Source: Spirochaetota bacterium (GTDB taxonomy: Bacteria > Spirochaetota > UBA4802 > UBA5550). Taken from it: DNA of 64,000 nucleotides. The stretch spans positions 186,001 through 250,000 of the forward strand of contig JALOTL010000006.1 in assembly GCA_025457915.1 (NCBI GenBank). The letters run 5' to 3'. Positions 46,225 through 53,939 of this stretch are shown piece after piece. The translations under genes and the position numbers were made by a program. The notes under the pieces are model-generated. The model worked only from the letters and a program-made list of their open reading frames with translations. It ran no database searches and was not told where the DNA came from. Each line of letters opens with the position of its first letter. Position 1 is the stretch's first letter.

Positions 46225-46641
46225 ATGGACAGGATTGAAATTTTCGCTCTTATGGAGGCCAACCCGGTATTTCACCTCGCAACTGTCGACGGCAACGTGC
46301 CCCGCGTGCGGGCCATGCTTCTTTACAGCGCTGACGAAAGCGGGATCGTTTTCCATTCAGGAAAAAGCAAGGACCTGCATTCCCAGATAATGAAAAACCC
46401 GAACGTCGAACTGTGCTTCAACGATTACGCCAGGAGCATCCAGGTCAGGGTGAACGGGGTCGTCGAAACCGTCGATGATATCGCTAAAAAAAAGGAGATC
46501 ATCGAAAAGAGGCAGTTCCTAAGACCCTGGGTCGAGGAAAAAGGATATGAATTCCTCACAGTTTACAGGATCCGCGACATGAAAGCCGTCGTATGGACCT
46601 TCGCCACAAACCTGGACCCCAAACAATACATCGATCTCTGA
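46225..46641 (+). CDS. Pyridoxamine 5'-phosphate oxidase-like flavin-binding protein
   Basis: The 138-residue protein is of the small PNPOx-like split-barrel family that binds FMN or a related flavin: VFHLATVDGNVPRVRAMLLYSAD, GIVFHSGKSKDLHSQIMKNPNVELCFND, VRVNGVVETVDD, FATNLDPKQYIDL. Members reduce or oxidise diverse small substrates. It sits 5 bases after the glycosyltransferase gene and converges with slipin. It lacks the extension of true PdxH, so a vitamin B6 role is unlikely. Confidence 0.85.
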   Translation: MDRIEIFALMEANPVFHLATVDGNVPRVRAMLLYSADESGIVFHSGKSKDLHSQIMKNPNVELCFNDYARSIQVRVNGVVETVDDIAKKKEIIEKRQFLRPWVEEKGYEFLTVYRIRDMKAVVWTFATNLDPKQYIDL

Positions 46642-46657
46642 TCGGGACCGCCCGCGG

Positions 46658-47431
46658 CTACTTGTTCTTGTTCCTGTTGTAGAAGGCCTCCATCAGGTCT
46701 ATCGGTATCGGGAACAGGGTCGTGGAATTGTTTTCCGTGGCGACCTCCCTGAGAGTCTGAAGGTACCTCAGCTGAAGGGCCACCGGGTGTTCCTCCATGA
46801 GCTTGGCGGCCTCGACCATCTTCGCCGCGGCCTGGAACTCGCCCTCGGCATTTATCACCTTGGCCCTCCTTTCCCTCTCCGCCTCGGCCTGCTTTGCAAT
46901 CGCCCTCTGCATTTCCTGCGGCAGGTCGACGTTCTTCACCTCGACGGCCGACACCTTGATTCCCCAGAATTCAGTCTGCGTGTCAAGGACCTTCTGGAGC
47001 TCATCGTTGATCCTCTCCCTGTTGCTGAGCAGGTCGTCCAGCTCGACCATCCCGAGGATGCTCCTCAGGGTCGTCTGCGCAAGCTGTGACGTCGCGTAAA
47101 AGTAATCGTCGACCTCGGTAATGGCGCGGTTCGGCTCTATTACCCTGAAGTAAAGGACCGCGCTGACCTTGACCGACACGTTGTCCCTGGTTATCACGTC
47201 CTGCGGCGGCACGTCAAGCGCGATCAGCCGGAGGTTCACTTTCAGCCACTTGTCTATGAATGGTATGATGATTATCAGGCCGGGTCCCTTGGGCCCCTTC
47301 GGCACGACAAGGAGCCTGCCGAGCCTGAATACCACGGCCCTTTCATATTCCTTGATTATCTTGATCGACATCATCAGGAGAAGCAGCACCAGGGACACGA
47401 CAACAATCATAAAATTGAAACTGAACATCAT
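46658..47431 (-). CDS. Slipin/stomatin-like SPFH protein
   Basis: The 257-residue SPFH protein has an N-terminal membrane helix ([18 protein letters not shown]). The band-7 domain starts at [16 protein letters not shown], with [38 protein letters not shown] and the [19 protein letters not shown] block, and ends in a coiled-coil region ([26 protein letters not shown]). It forms membrane microdomain scaffolds together with NfeD. The adjacent upstream nfeD-like gene, 42 bases away, is the classical pairing. GGAGG precedes the ATG. Confidence 0.93.
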   Translation of the reverse strand: MMFSFNFMIVVVSLVLLLLMMSIKIIKEYERAVVFRLGRLLVVPKGPKGPGLIIIIPFIDKWLKVNLRLIALDVPPQDVITRDNVSVKVSAVLYFRVIEPNRAITEVDDYFYATSQLAQTTLRSILGMVELDDLLSNRERINDELQKVLDTQTEFWGIKVSAVEVKNVDLPQEMQRAIAKQAEAERERRAKVINAEGEFQAAAKMVEAAKLMEEHPVALQLRYLQTLREVATENNSTTLFPIPIDLMEAFYNRNKNK

Positions 47432-47473
47432 TTCGGGCCTCCTTTATATCCAATATATATCAATACTGACTGG

Positions 47474-48784
47474 TTATTGACTGCCGGACGGCTTCACATG
47501 GAGGTCCATTCCCCTGACCCCTGTTACTATTATCTCCTGGCCGTCCGTTATCTCCGCATCCGATACCGCGCTCCATATCTCGCCATGGACCATTACCAGC
47601 CCCCTGCCCGTAAAGCTTCCCCTTGCCCTCCCCTTCTCTCCGACCATCCCCTCGCTTCCGGTGGTGACCCTAGTCCCGTGCACGTTTAACACCGACCTGA
47701 CAACGATGAAGACGAAGGCAAGCACGACCAGGAGAACCGCCAGTATTGTGGCAACGGGAAGCCCGCCCCCGGGCAGTGGCGAATCGAAGAGGAGAAGCGA
47801 CCCGGCGATGAATGCGGCCGTTCCCCCTATGGTCAGCATGCCGTATGAAGTGAATTTCAGCTCAAGGATGAAAAAGGCGACGGCGAGTATTATCAGCACG
47901 AACCCCGCCAGGTTGACGGGTATTATTCTTGCGGCGAGAAGGAACATGAAAAGTGAAACGGCGCCGGCCGTGCCCGGAAAAATCATTCCCGGGTTCTTAA
48001 ACTCCATGCCAATCCCTAAAACGGCGATTACAAGAAGAAGCAGCATTATCTGAGGGTCCGCGAAATTGTTGAGTATCCTCTGCTTCCAGTCCATCTCGAT
48101 GGCGCGTCCGGAAATCCCCGCCGTGGAAAAGACATAGGTCTTCCCGTTCAGGTTTATTTTCCTGCCGTTGAGGATCCTCAGCATGTCATTCATGTCTTCG
48201 GCAACGAAATCGATCACCCCGGCCCCGAGCGCTTCCGCGTATGAATTCGAGGCAGCGTTCCTGACCGCGTTCTCTGCCCATTGCACGTTCCTGCCCCTCT
48301 TCTGGGCAATGCTCCTCGCGTAGGCCACTGTGTCGTTGAGCACCTTTTTCTCCATCACCCCTGCAGGGTCGCCCTTACTGTCCCTCTTGAAATAATCCAG
48401 CATGGGACTGACGGGATGCATGGCGCCTATTTCAGTACCTGGCGACATGACCGCGACGTGCGCGGAAAGCATGATGAACCCGCCAGCGGACGCGGCCTGC
48501 GCCCCTTTTGGATAGGCATATACGACAACCGGTATTCCGGAGGTCATTATCGACTGGATGATGTCCCTCATCGAAATAATCAGGCCGCCGGGGGTGTCGA
48601 TCTGGATCACGGCAAACGCGTCACCCGCCTTGTTGGCGTTTCCTATGGCATCGATAACGAACCCGGAGACGATCGGGTTGATGGCGCCCTTTATCTTTAT
48701 AAGGGCGTAACTCTCAGCCGCTCCGGCCGATGACGTAAAGGCCAGAACTATCGAGACGGTGATAAATATAACTGCTTTTCTCAT
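47474..48784 (-). CDS. NfeD-type membrane-bound serine protease (ClpP-class)
   Basis: The 436-residue NfeD protein has a signal peptide and a ClpP-like protease domain (IQIDTPGGLIISMRDIIQSIMTSGIPVVVYAYPKGAQAASAGGFIMLSAHVAVMSP, with the catalytic Ser in the SAGG position). Four or five membrane helices follow (about 245-350) and a soluble OB-fold C-terminal domain (VGEKGRARGSFTGRGLVMVHGEIWSAVSD). In this family the protease cuts the partner stomatin. It lies directly before the slipin gene on the same strand. Confidence 0.92.
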   Translation of the reverse strand: MRKAVIFITVSIVLAFTSSAGAAESYALIKIKGAINPIVSGFVIDAIGNANKAGDAFAVIQIDTPGGLIISMRDIIQSIMTSGIPVVVYAYPKGAQAASAGGFIMLSAHVAVMSPGTEIGAMHPVSPMLDYFKRDSKGDPAGVMEKKVLNDTVAYARSIAQKRGRNVQWAENAVRNAASNSYAEALGAGVIDFVAEDMNDMLRILNGRKINLNGKTYVFSTAGISGRAIEMDWKQRILNNFADPQIMLLLLVIAVLGIGMEFKNPGMIFPGTAGAVSLFMFLLAARIIPVNLAGFVLIILAVAFFILELKFTSYGMLTIGGTAAFIAGSLLLFDSPLPGGGLPVATILAVLLVVLAFVFIVVRSVLNVHGTRVTTGSEGMVGEKGRARGSFTGRGLVMVHGEIWSAVSDAEITDGQEIIVTGVRGMDLHVKPSGSQ

Positions 48785-48913
48785 TTTTTATTCCATAATA
48801 ACGGGGCATGAGGTTATTTACTGTTCCGATAAATAATAATATATTAAATCCGGGATTTTTTCAATAGTACATTTATCCGCCAGGCAATAAATCCAGCCGA
48901 TTCGAAAAAAAAT

Positions 48914-50335
48914 TCAATTCACAGTCATGGGATCTATCATAAGCTTGTCCAACCTGCTTTTTATCCTGCCGTAAATCCCGTCAAACCCTCCGTTCGACAT
49001 GATCACCACGACATTCTTGCCCGAAGGGTCGATCCTTCCCGATATGAATTCAATTATTCCATCCACGTCGAGAAACACGTGCACGTCATCGTTGAAGGAC
49101 CGGATGTCGTTCATGAGCCTTTCAATATCAAGCCTGTCTTCCTTCTTTATATTCGTCTGGTCGTACGGGGTCTTGAAAATGACCGTGTCGGCGGACCTGA
49201 AAGCTCCGGGAAGTTCTTCCTGGAACACGCTCCTCCTGCTCGTGGCTGATCTCGGCTCGAACACGGCCCAGATGGAGTGACCGGGGTGCCTCTCCCTCAT
49301 CGATTCCAGGACCGACTTTATCGCGGTCGGATGGTGCGCGAAGTCCTCGTATATAATGACGTCCCTTTCCCTGTAGATGATCTCCTGCCGCCTCTTCACC
49401 CCCATGAACGATTCGATTCCATCGGCTACCGCATCGCGGTCCATTCCAAGGCAGAGGCACATGGACGCCGCCGCGGCGATGTTGGAGTAATTGAAGTCCC
49501 CGAAAAGCCTCGTCCTGACCCTGAACGCTGAACCCCCGCATGCCAGATCCAGGACGGAGAATTCGCCGTCATATGAATCGAACCCGTATACAAGGTCGCC
49601 TTTCCTGCCCGAGAAGGAAAAATTCCTTGAAAAGGATCCAGAGACGATTCCCGGGATGTTGCCGTAATCCGCGCAGTAAACGATGGAGCCTTCCGACGGA
49701 ACGGTGTTGACAAGCCTCCTGAACCAGAGCTCTATCTCATCAAGCCCGGAATAAATGTCCGCGTGGTCGTATTCAAGGGATGTTATAATAAGGTGTGTCG
49801 GTTTGTAAAAAATAAATTTAGGCACCTTTTCAAAAAACGCTGAATCGTACTCGTCGCCTTCTATAACAAAGTGCCTGCCGCTCCCGAGCCCATAATTGGA
49901 CCCGCTGTTTCTCGAAACTCCACCCACAAGGTATGACGGGGCAAAACCGGCGGTCCCGAGCATGTGTGCAAGCAGGGCGGTTGTCGTGCTTTTACCATGG
50001 GTCCCGGTAACCGCAACAACCTCCCTGTCGGAAAGGAAAAACGTCCTTATCGCCTGGGCCATGGAGACGTAGTGAATGCGGCCGTCGAGCACCGCCTCGA
50101 CCTCCGGGTTGCCCCTGCTTATGGCATTGCCTATGATCACCAGGTCCGGCGAGGACAGGTTCTCCGCGCGGTAACCCTTCATCACTCGGATGCCCTTTTC
50201 TGAAAGCATGACGCTCATCGGCGGGTAGACGTTTTCATCGGATCCGGAAACATCATAGCCGCTGTCGGCGAGCATCTGCGCGAGAGTGCCCATGGCGATG
50301 CCGCAGATGCCGACCATATGGACCCTGCGGATCAC
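48914..50335 (-). CDS. mpl: UDP-N-acetylmuramate:L-Ala-gamma-D-Glu-meso-DAP ligase (Mpl)
   Basis: Mpl rejoins recycled murein tripeptide to UDP-MurNAc using ATP. The 473-residue Mur ligase has the Mpl-specific N-terminus VHMVGICGIAMGTLAQML, the ATP loop VTGTHGKSTTTALLAHML (about 110-127), EGDEYDSAFFEK, TSLEYDHADIYSG (Mpl signature, in place of the MurC form), EDFAHHPTAI, and FEPRSATSRRSVFQ. This implies meso-diaminopimelate peptidoglycan and a recycling pathway. Its ATG overlaps the stop of the 102-residue gene upstream (ATGA). Confidence 0.93.
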   Translation of the reverse strand: MIRRVHMVGICGIAMGTLAQMLADSGYDVSGSDENVYPPMSVMLSEKGIRVMKGYRAENLSSPDLVIIGNAISRGNPEVEAVLDGRIHYVSMAQAIRTFFLSDREVVAVTGTHGKSTTTALLAHMLGTAGFAPSYLVGGVSRNSGSNYGLGSGRHFVIEGDEYDSAFFEKVPKFIFYKPTHLIITSLEYDHADIYSGLDEIELWFRRLVNTVPSEGSIVYCADYGNIPGIVSGSFSRNFSFSGRKGDLVYGFDSYDGEFSVLDLACGGSAFRVRTRLFGDFNYSNIAAAASMCLCLGMDRDAVADGIESFMGVKRRQEIIYRERDVIIYEDFAHHPTAIKSVLESMRERHPGHSIWAVFEPRSATSRRSVFQEELPGAFRSADTVIFKTPYDQTNIKKEDRLDIERLMNDIRSFNDDVHVFLDVDGIIEFISGRIDPSGKNVVVIMSNGGFDGIYGRIKSRLDKLMIDPMTVN

Positions 50336-50640
50336 CTGCAGTCGCTCTCTTTGATGATGACCAGCTTTATGATTTCCTTTTTAGAATTTCCGGCAGCTTT
50401 ATAATAGGCCCTTGCAACCTGACAGACCTCTATGTCCGCAGTCTTCGCCTCCTTGCCGTTTCTCATCACAACTGTTTTATCGGTTACCGCGAATGTTTTT
50501 TCGGTCCTCCCGCGTTTCAATTCCACCTGACCGTCCCTGACATCGATTACCCTGCCCCTGAAGACCGGGGCCGCGGATTTTGAATACAGTAAAGACCCCG
50601 TAAAAAGCATTATCATCAGCGCAGCAAGCGTTTTCTTCAT
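50332..50640 (-). CDS. Small secreted protein, OB-fold-like
   Basis: The 102-residue product has a signal peptide (MKKTLAALMIMLFTGSLLYS) and a beta-rich mature part (FRGRVIDVRDGQVELKRGRTEKTFAVTDKTVVMRNGKEAKTADIEVCQVARAYY). It resembles small DUF5666-like single-domain OB proteins of the periplasm. Its stop overlaps the ATG of mpl, so the two are one operon, although a functional link to murein recycling is only inferred. Confidence 0.65.
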   Translation of the reverse strand: MKKTLAALMIMLFTGSLLYSKSAAPVFRGRVIDVRDGQVELKRGRTEKTFAVTDKTVVMRNGKEAKTADIEVCQVARAYYKAAGNSKKEIIKLVIIKESDCR

Positions 50641-50855
50641 AGCATACCTCCACGGTTAGTAGTTGCGGCAATCGTATCATACCCCTGTTTTTTTTCAATA
50701 ATATAAGAAAAAACATACTTATCACGATATGCCGTCATATTTACATATATAGCGGACAAAACATAAATTTTCAATATAGTTTTTAAAATATTTTTATGCG
50801 CATGGGGAAAACATAATCAAAACAGGAATGGCCGGGTACTATTCCCATAAAACAT

Positions 50856-50955
50856 TTGACAAAAACAATTTTTCCGTTAAATTGTTACCATCGCCTGAAA
50901 AACGGTCGTTTCGGGATAAAGTTAAGAAGGAAATGGAACTTTGCAGGGGTTCCAT
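50856..50955 (+). promoter_or_regulatory. Promoter and leader hairpin in the 430-base gap upstream of 51071
   Basis: TTGACA (50856-50861) and TAAATT (50878-50883), spaced by 16, form a good sigma70 promoter, but the ATG at 51071 is about 180 bases beyond. That leader contains a perfect 7-base inverted repeat ATGGAAC/GTTCCAT (50933-50955) with a 9-base loop. A 71-codon ORF through the same region has no ribosome-binding site. The rest of the gap (50641-51070) shows no gene. Confidence 0.45.
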
Positions 50956-51070
50956 GCACAGGGATTTATCATTTCAATCCACCTATGCCGGTTGAAAAAA
51001 ATCAAACCCTCCCGTATTTCAGTGCGTTTCATGAAAAGTTCCGTCTGGAATTCTTAAATAACCGTATATA

Positions 51071-51619
51071 ATGAAAAATATTCCGTTCCCGACATTAATT
51101 CTATCGGTATATCTTCTCTGTTCCGGCATTGATGCATTTCCCGCGTCACAGGCAGAGCATTCGACTTTCCTTGAATGGGGTACCACCATTGATATAATGA
51201 AAAAATCGAACGATGCAAGATACACGCTATTCACTCCAATCGAGAAGCCTGAGTATAAAAACAGGATCATCAAACACCTTTCCAGGATGGATGAAGGCCT
51301 GTTGAAAAAAATCATCATCATGAGAATCAAATCCGAAAAGCAGGTGGATTATCTGTTTCTGGATGGAAAGCTGTTCTCGGTGCTCGAGGACTGGGGAAAG
51401 GTCGACGGCCAGAAGCTGGCCGATCTGAAAAAGTCGCTCGCGGGAAAATACGGCGAACCCACCGTGAGATCCGGCGACAGGTTCACGGTTTATTCATTTA
51501 ATAACGCCAGTTCCAGGATTTTCTGCTACGCAACCCCTTATAAGGGCGGTAAAACCCGCTGCAGGATATATTACTACACGAAGAAACTGTATAAAATGCT
51601 CCTGCTTGATAATCAATAG
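51071..51619 (+). CDS. Secreted hypothetical protein
   Basis: The 182-residue product has a signal peptide (MKNIPFPTLILSVYLLCSGIDAFP). Its mature part has alternating helices and beta strands (TTIDIMKKSND, LLKKIIIMRIKSEKQVDYLFLDGKLFSVLEDWGKVDGQK, TVYSFNNASSRIFCYATPYKGGKTRCRIYYYTK). I cannot name a family. There is no clear Shine-Dalgarno sequence before the ATG. The long leader with a hairpin suggests post-transcriptional control. Confidence 0.65.
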   Translation: MKNIPFPTLILSVYLLCSGIDAFPASQAEHSTFLEWGTTIDIMKKSNDARYTLFTPIEKPEYKNRIIKHLSRMDEGLLKKIIIMRIKSEKQVDYLFLDGKLFSVLEDWGKVDGQKLADLKKSLAGKYGEPTVRSGDRFTVYSFNNASSRIFCYATPYKGGKTRCRIYYYTKKLYKMLLLDNQ

Positions 51620-51755
51620 ACAAATCACGAAAAATTTTCAGTAATCCGGAATATTTTCTTGACAGTTCCCGGGGTAAAGGCATATTTGCCATTCATACGG
51701 TAACCTTTATAAATTACATTTTTGATGTTCCCGTATAGACAGAATATCTGATAAT

Positions 51756-51800
51756 ATCAGGAGTTATGATTGATTATATCAATGAAACTCCTGATTTTTA
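51756..51800 (+). promoter_or_regulatory. Nested hairpin upstream of rpsT
   Basis: ATCAGGAGTT (51756-51765) and AACTCCTGAT (51786-51795) are perfect 10-base arms. The loop holds a second inverted repeat (TTGAT-TAT-ATCAA) and TTTTT lies at the right edge. It ends 40 bases before the TTG start of rpsT. It could be a terminator of the gene at 51071 or a leader structure that regulates ribosomal protein S20; the T-run favours the former, the position the latter. Confidence 0.55.
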
Positions 51801-51840
51801 TAGGTACCCATAAAATAAATTAATACATCAAGGTGCTAAA

Positions 51841-52122
51841 TTGGCCAACATCAAGTCACAGGAAAAAAGAAACAGGCAGAATGAAAAAAAGAGGGTCAAG
51901 AATTCAAAGGTCAAGAATTCGATAAGAACTGCCGTCAAAAAGGTCCAGAAGACCATCGACGCCAGCAAAAAGGAAAATCCGGCTGCGGTTACACAGAGCC
52001 TCAATCTCTGCATAAAAACCATAGACAAGGCCGCATCAGGCGGGACCATCCACAAGAGGACCGCCGCAAGAAAAAAATCCAGGCTTGCGAAAAGGGTCAA
52101 CGCCGCGCTGAAGCAGGCATAG
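51841..52122 (+). CDS. rpsT: 30S ribosomal protein S20
   Basis: S20 binds 16S rRNA helices in the 30S body. The 93-residue product is strongly basic and helical, with the family patterns ANIKSQEKRNRQNEKKR and SGGTIHKRTAARKKSRLAKRVN. The start codon is TTG (51841), with AAGGTG at 5 bases spacing. E. coli rpsT also uses UUG, where it is linked to autoregulation. The gene is followed 11 bases on by the HU/IHF-type gene. Confidence 0.95.
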   Translation: MANIKSQEKRNRQNEKKRVKNSKVKNSIRTAVKKVQKTIDASKKENPAAVTQSLNLCIKTIDKAASGGTIHKRTAARKKSRLAKRVNAALKQA

Positions 52123-52133
52123 GGTATCGTCAC

Positions 52134-52418
52134 TTGACCAAATCCGATATCGTTGACCGCATCACCAGGCAGAGCGGGATGAAAAAAAAGGAAGTCCTTT
52201 ATATCATCGATAATTTCATAGAAAAAGTCCTTGAAAGCGCGAACCGGGGAGAAAGGATCGAGATAAGGGGATTCGGAACGTTTTACCAGGCCGAGAAAAG
52301 GTCAAGGGAGGTCTACTCCCCCATAGCAGGAAAAAAAATATTCATACCGGCAAAAAAAACCATCATTTTCAGGCCAAGCAAGGCTACCGAAAGGCAGCTT
52401 GATATAAAGGGCGCTTAG
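52134..52418 (+). CDS. HU/IHF-family DNA-binding protein
   Basis: The 94-residue DNA-bending protein has a family N-terminus (TKSDIVDRITRQSGMKKKEVLYIIDNFIEKVLESANRG), RIEIRGFGTFYQAEKRSREVYSP, where RGFGTF is the HU/IHF signature, and the C-terminal IIFRPSK. The start codon is TTG and its spacing from rpsT suggests coupling. The last codons (GGC GCT TAG) overlap the first ten bases of tRNA-Val, so processing of the tRNA must cut within the mRNA end. Confidence 0.92.
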   Translation: MTKSDIVDRITRQSGMKKKEVLYIIDNFIEKVLESANRGERIEIRGFGTFYQAEKRSREVYSPIAGKKIFIPAKKTIIFRPSKATERQLDIKGA

Positions 52419-52481
52419 CTCAGCTGGGAGAGCATCTGCCTTACAAGCAGAGGGTCGGCGGTTCGATCCCGTCAGCGCCCA
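52409..52481 (+). tRNA. tRNA-Val (UAC)
   Basis: A complete cloverleaf folds. The acceptor stem is GGGCGCT / AGCGCCC, the D arm GCTC...GAGC, the anticodon arm TCTGC-CTTACAA-GCAGA (anticodon UAC), the T arm GGCGG-TTCGATC-CCGTC, and the discriminator A at 52481. CCA is not encoded. Its 5' end overlaps the stop of the HU/IHF gene. Its 3' side abuts the integrase stub and island, as expected for an integration site. Confidence 0.95.
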
Positions 52482-52593
52482 AAGATAACCCCTGATTCAA
52501 TCAGGACTTATGAAACTACCGGTAAACCGGCGTTTCTCAAAAACTCAAAAAATGTGAGAAGAATGTGAGAAGCTTCTTACAGGGAGGATGAGA

Positions 52594-52695
52594 ATGGCCG
52601 GTTTTTCTATTTTTAAACGCCCCCGCAAGAACGGTAAACCCATCTTTTACGCCCAGTTCAAGACACCCGCTCGTCATGCCGCGGCCGTAGATTAA
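52594..52695 (+). pseudogene. Integrase N-terminal stub
   Basis: GGGAGG and an ATG open a short frame MAGFSIFKRPRKNGKPIFYA followed by QFKTPA, then a sudden change to unrelated residues and TAA. The first 25 codons read like the arm-binding start of a tyrosine recombinase (K-x-G-K-x-I-F-Y-A-Q-F). It is cut at about 52665, where the IS256-type remnant begins on the opposite strand. It lies 113 bases beyond tRNA-Val, in the typical place of an element integrase. Confidence 0.55.
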
Positions 52696-53040
52696 AATGA
52701 TTTTGTCGTCAAACCCCTCGAACCGTCGTTGATCTTTCTTGACGATCTGTGGTTCGCAATCACCATTCCTGTCCCGTGGATATTCGATGGTAACCGCTTC
52801 CTGCTCCGTGATGATGGTCTTTTTGCTTTTTCCGTTTCTGGAATTTCCCCTGTTTGCACCGGCAGGGTCGCGTCTGGCATACCCAAGATGCTGGTCCATC
52901 TCGGATTACATTGCCTTTTCGATAATCCTCCCGGCAAGGATCTTCAACAAACCGTCCTTGCAAGTTATCTGCTCGGCGGTAAGGTTCTTGAAGTCAATAT
53001 TATCAAGCAATTTCTCAAGTTCTTCTTCTTTCGTGGCCAT
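52663..53040 (-). pseudogene. IS256-family transposase remnant
   Basis: Read on the minus strand it gives MATKEEELEKLLDNIDFKNLTAEQI, a premature TAA after EKAM, then SEMDQHLGYARRDPAG, GNSRNGKSKKTI, VTIEYPRDRNG and FEGFDDKIILIYGRGMT. This is the usual N-terminal region of Mutator/IS256 transposases. The catalytic domain is missing and the frame runs into the integrase stub. The element is dead: an internal stop and a 3' truncation. Confidence 0.8.
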
Positions 53041-53066
53041 AATACTCTCCTTTTCAAGTATATATA

Positions 53067-53098
53067 ATATGGCCGTTTACACAATCTTTTTTACACCC
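53067..53098 (-). repeat. IS256-type terminal end
   Basis: The upstream side of the transposase remnant ends in GGGTGTAAAAAAGATTGTGT (minus strand), which resembles IS256-family terminal repeats (GGGTGTA...). The last two or three codons and the TAA of the activase gene (53091) overlap this end, so insertion supplied the stop. No opposite end is found in the window. Confidence 0.5.
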
Positions 53099-53894
53099 TC
53101 AAAGACGCAGCAAGACGCCTTGCGTAGACTGCAGCGCCAAGCGCACCCATAAGCTGGGGATCTACAGAAAGCGGCGTGATCTCTTCTTTAAGAATTCCCT
53201 CTAATGCCTTGAGAAGCCCCCTGTTTTTCGCACATCCCCCTGTTACTGTAACTTCAGGCCTTATACCGACACGTTTCAGGAGTGTAAAGCACCGCTTTGC
53301 AACTGCAGCCTGTATTCCTGCTGCAATATCAGCAGGAAGATTTTTCTGCGCAAGAAGGCTGATAACTTCTGTCTCTGCAAAAACGCTGCACTGGGCTGTT
53401 ACGGATAACGGGCTCTTTGACTTCAGCGAGATTTCAGAAAAATCATCAAGCTCAAGCCTGAATATCCTGCTCATGGCTTCAAAAAATCTTCCGGTTCCAG
53501 CAGCGCATTTGTCGTTCATGGCAAACTCAAGAACGCTGCCGTCTTCGTTCACGGCTATTCCCTTGACATCCTGCCCGCCGATATCTACGATTGTTTTGAT
53601 AGCCGGATTACAAAAAAAAGCACCCAGTGCATGGCAGCTGATTTCGGAAACATTCTCCTGAGCAAATGAAATCTCGCTTCTGCCATAGCCTGTACCCACA
53701 AGATATGCAACATCACTAATGTTATCCAGGCCGCTCACCTTCTCGATTACCCGGCTTAAAGACAGCCGGGCAGTTTCCTCGGGGTCGATCTCGCGCGGAA
53801 TTATAGCTGAAGCGACAATTCCTTCATCATCAATGATCACAGCCTTACCCGTGGTTGATCCTATATCACATCCTGCGTAGTATTTCTTTGTCAT
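53091..53894 (-). CDS. 2-hydroxyacyl-CoA dehydratase/benzoyl-CoA reductase activase
   Basis: This ATPase of the BadF/BadG/BcrA/BcrD/HgdC family uses ATP hydrolysis to inject a low-potential electron into its dehydratase or reductase partner. The ASKHA fold motifs are present: GCDIGSTTGKAVI (phosphate 1), VGTGYGR, VDIGGQDVK, NDKCAAGTGRF (Cys130, bridging [4Fe-4S]), AQCSVFAE (Cys169) and VTGGCAKN. At 267 residues the length is normal. The final residues and stop overlap the IS256-type end. It is the last gene of the operon and next to a dehydratase subunit, 45 bases upstream. Confidence 0.93.
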   Translation of the reverse strand: MTKKYYAGCDIGSTTGKAVIIDDEGIVASAIIPREIDPEETARLSLSRVIEKVSGLDNISDVAYLVGTGYGRSEISFAQENVSEISCHALGAFFCNPAIKTIVDIGGQDVKGIAVNEDGSVLEFAMNDKCAAGTGRFFEAMSRIFRLELDDFSEISLKSKSPLSVTAQCSVFAETEVISLLAQKNLPADIAAGIQAAVAKRCFTLLKRVGIRPEVTVTGGCAKNRGLLKALEGILKEEITPLSVDPQLMGALGAAVYARRLAASLRV

Positions 53895-53939
53895 TTTATA
53901 TATCCAGCCGCTTTAATAGTTTCCCCGTGTCGCATTAAC

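Noticed and set aside
50856-51071. 71-codon ORF in the gap before 51071
   Set aside because: It overlaps the promoter and a hairpin and has no ribosome-binding site.
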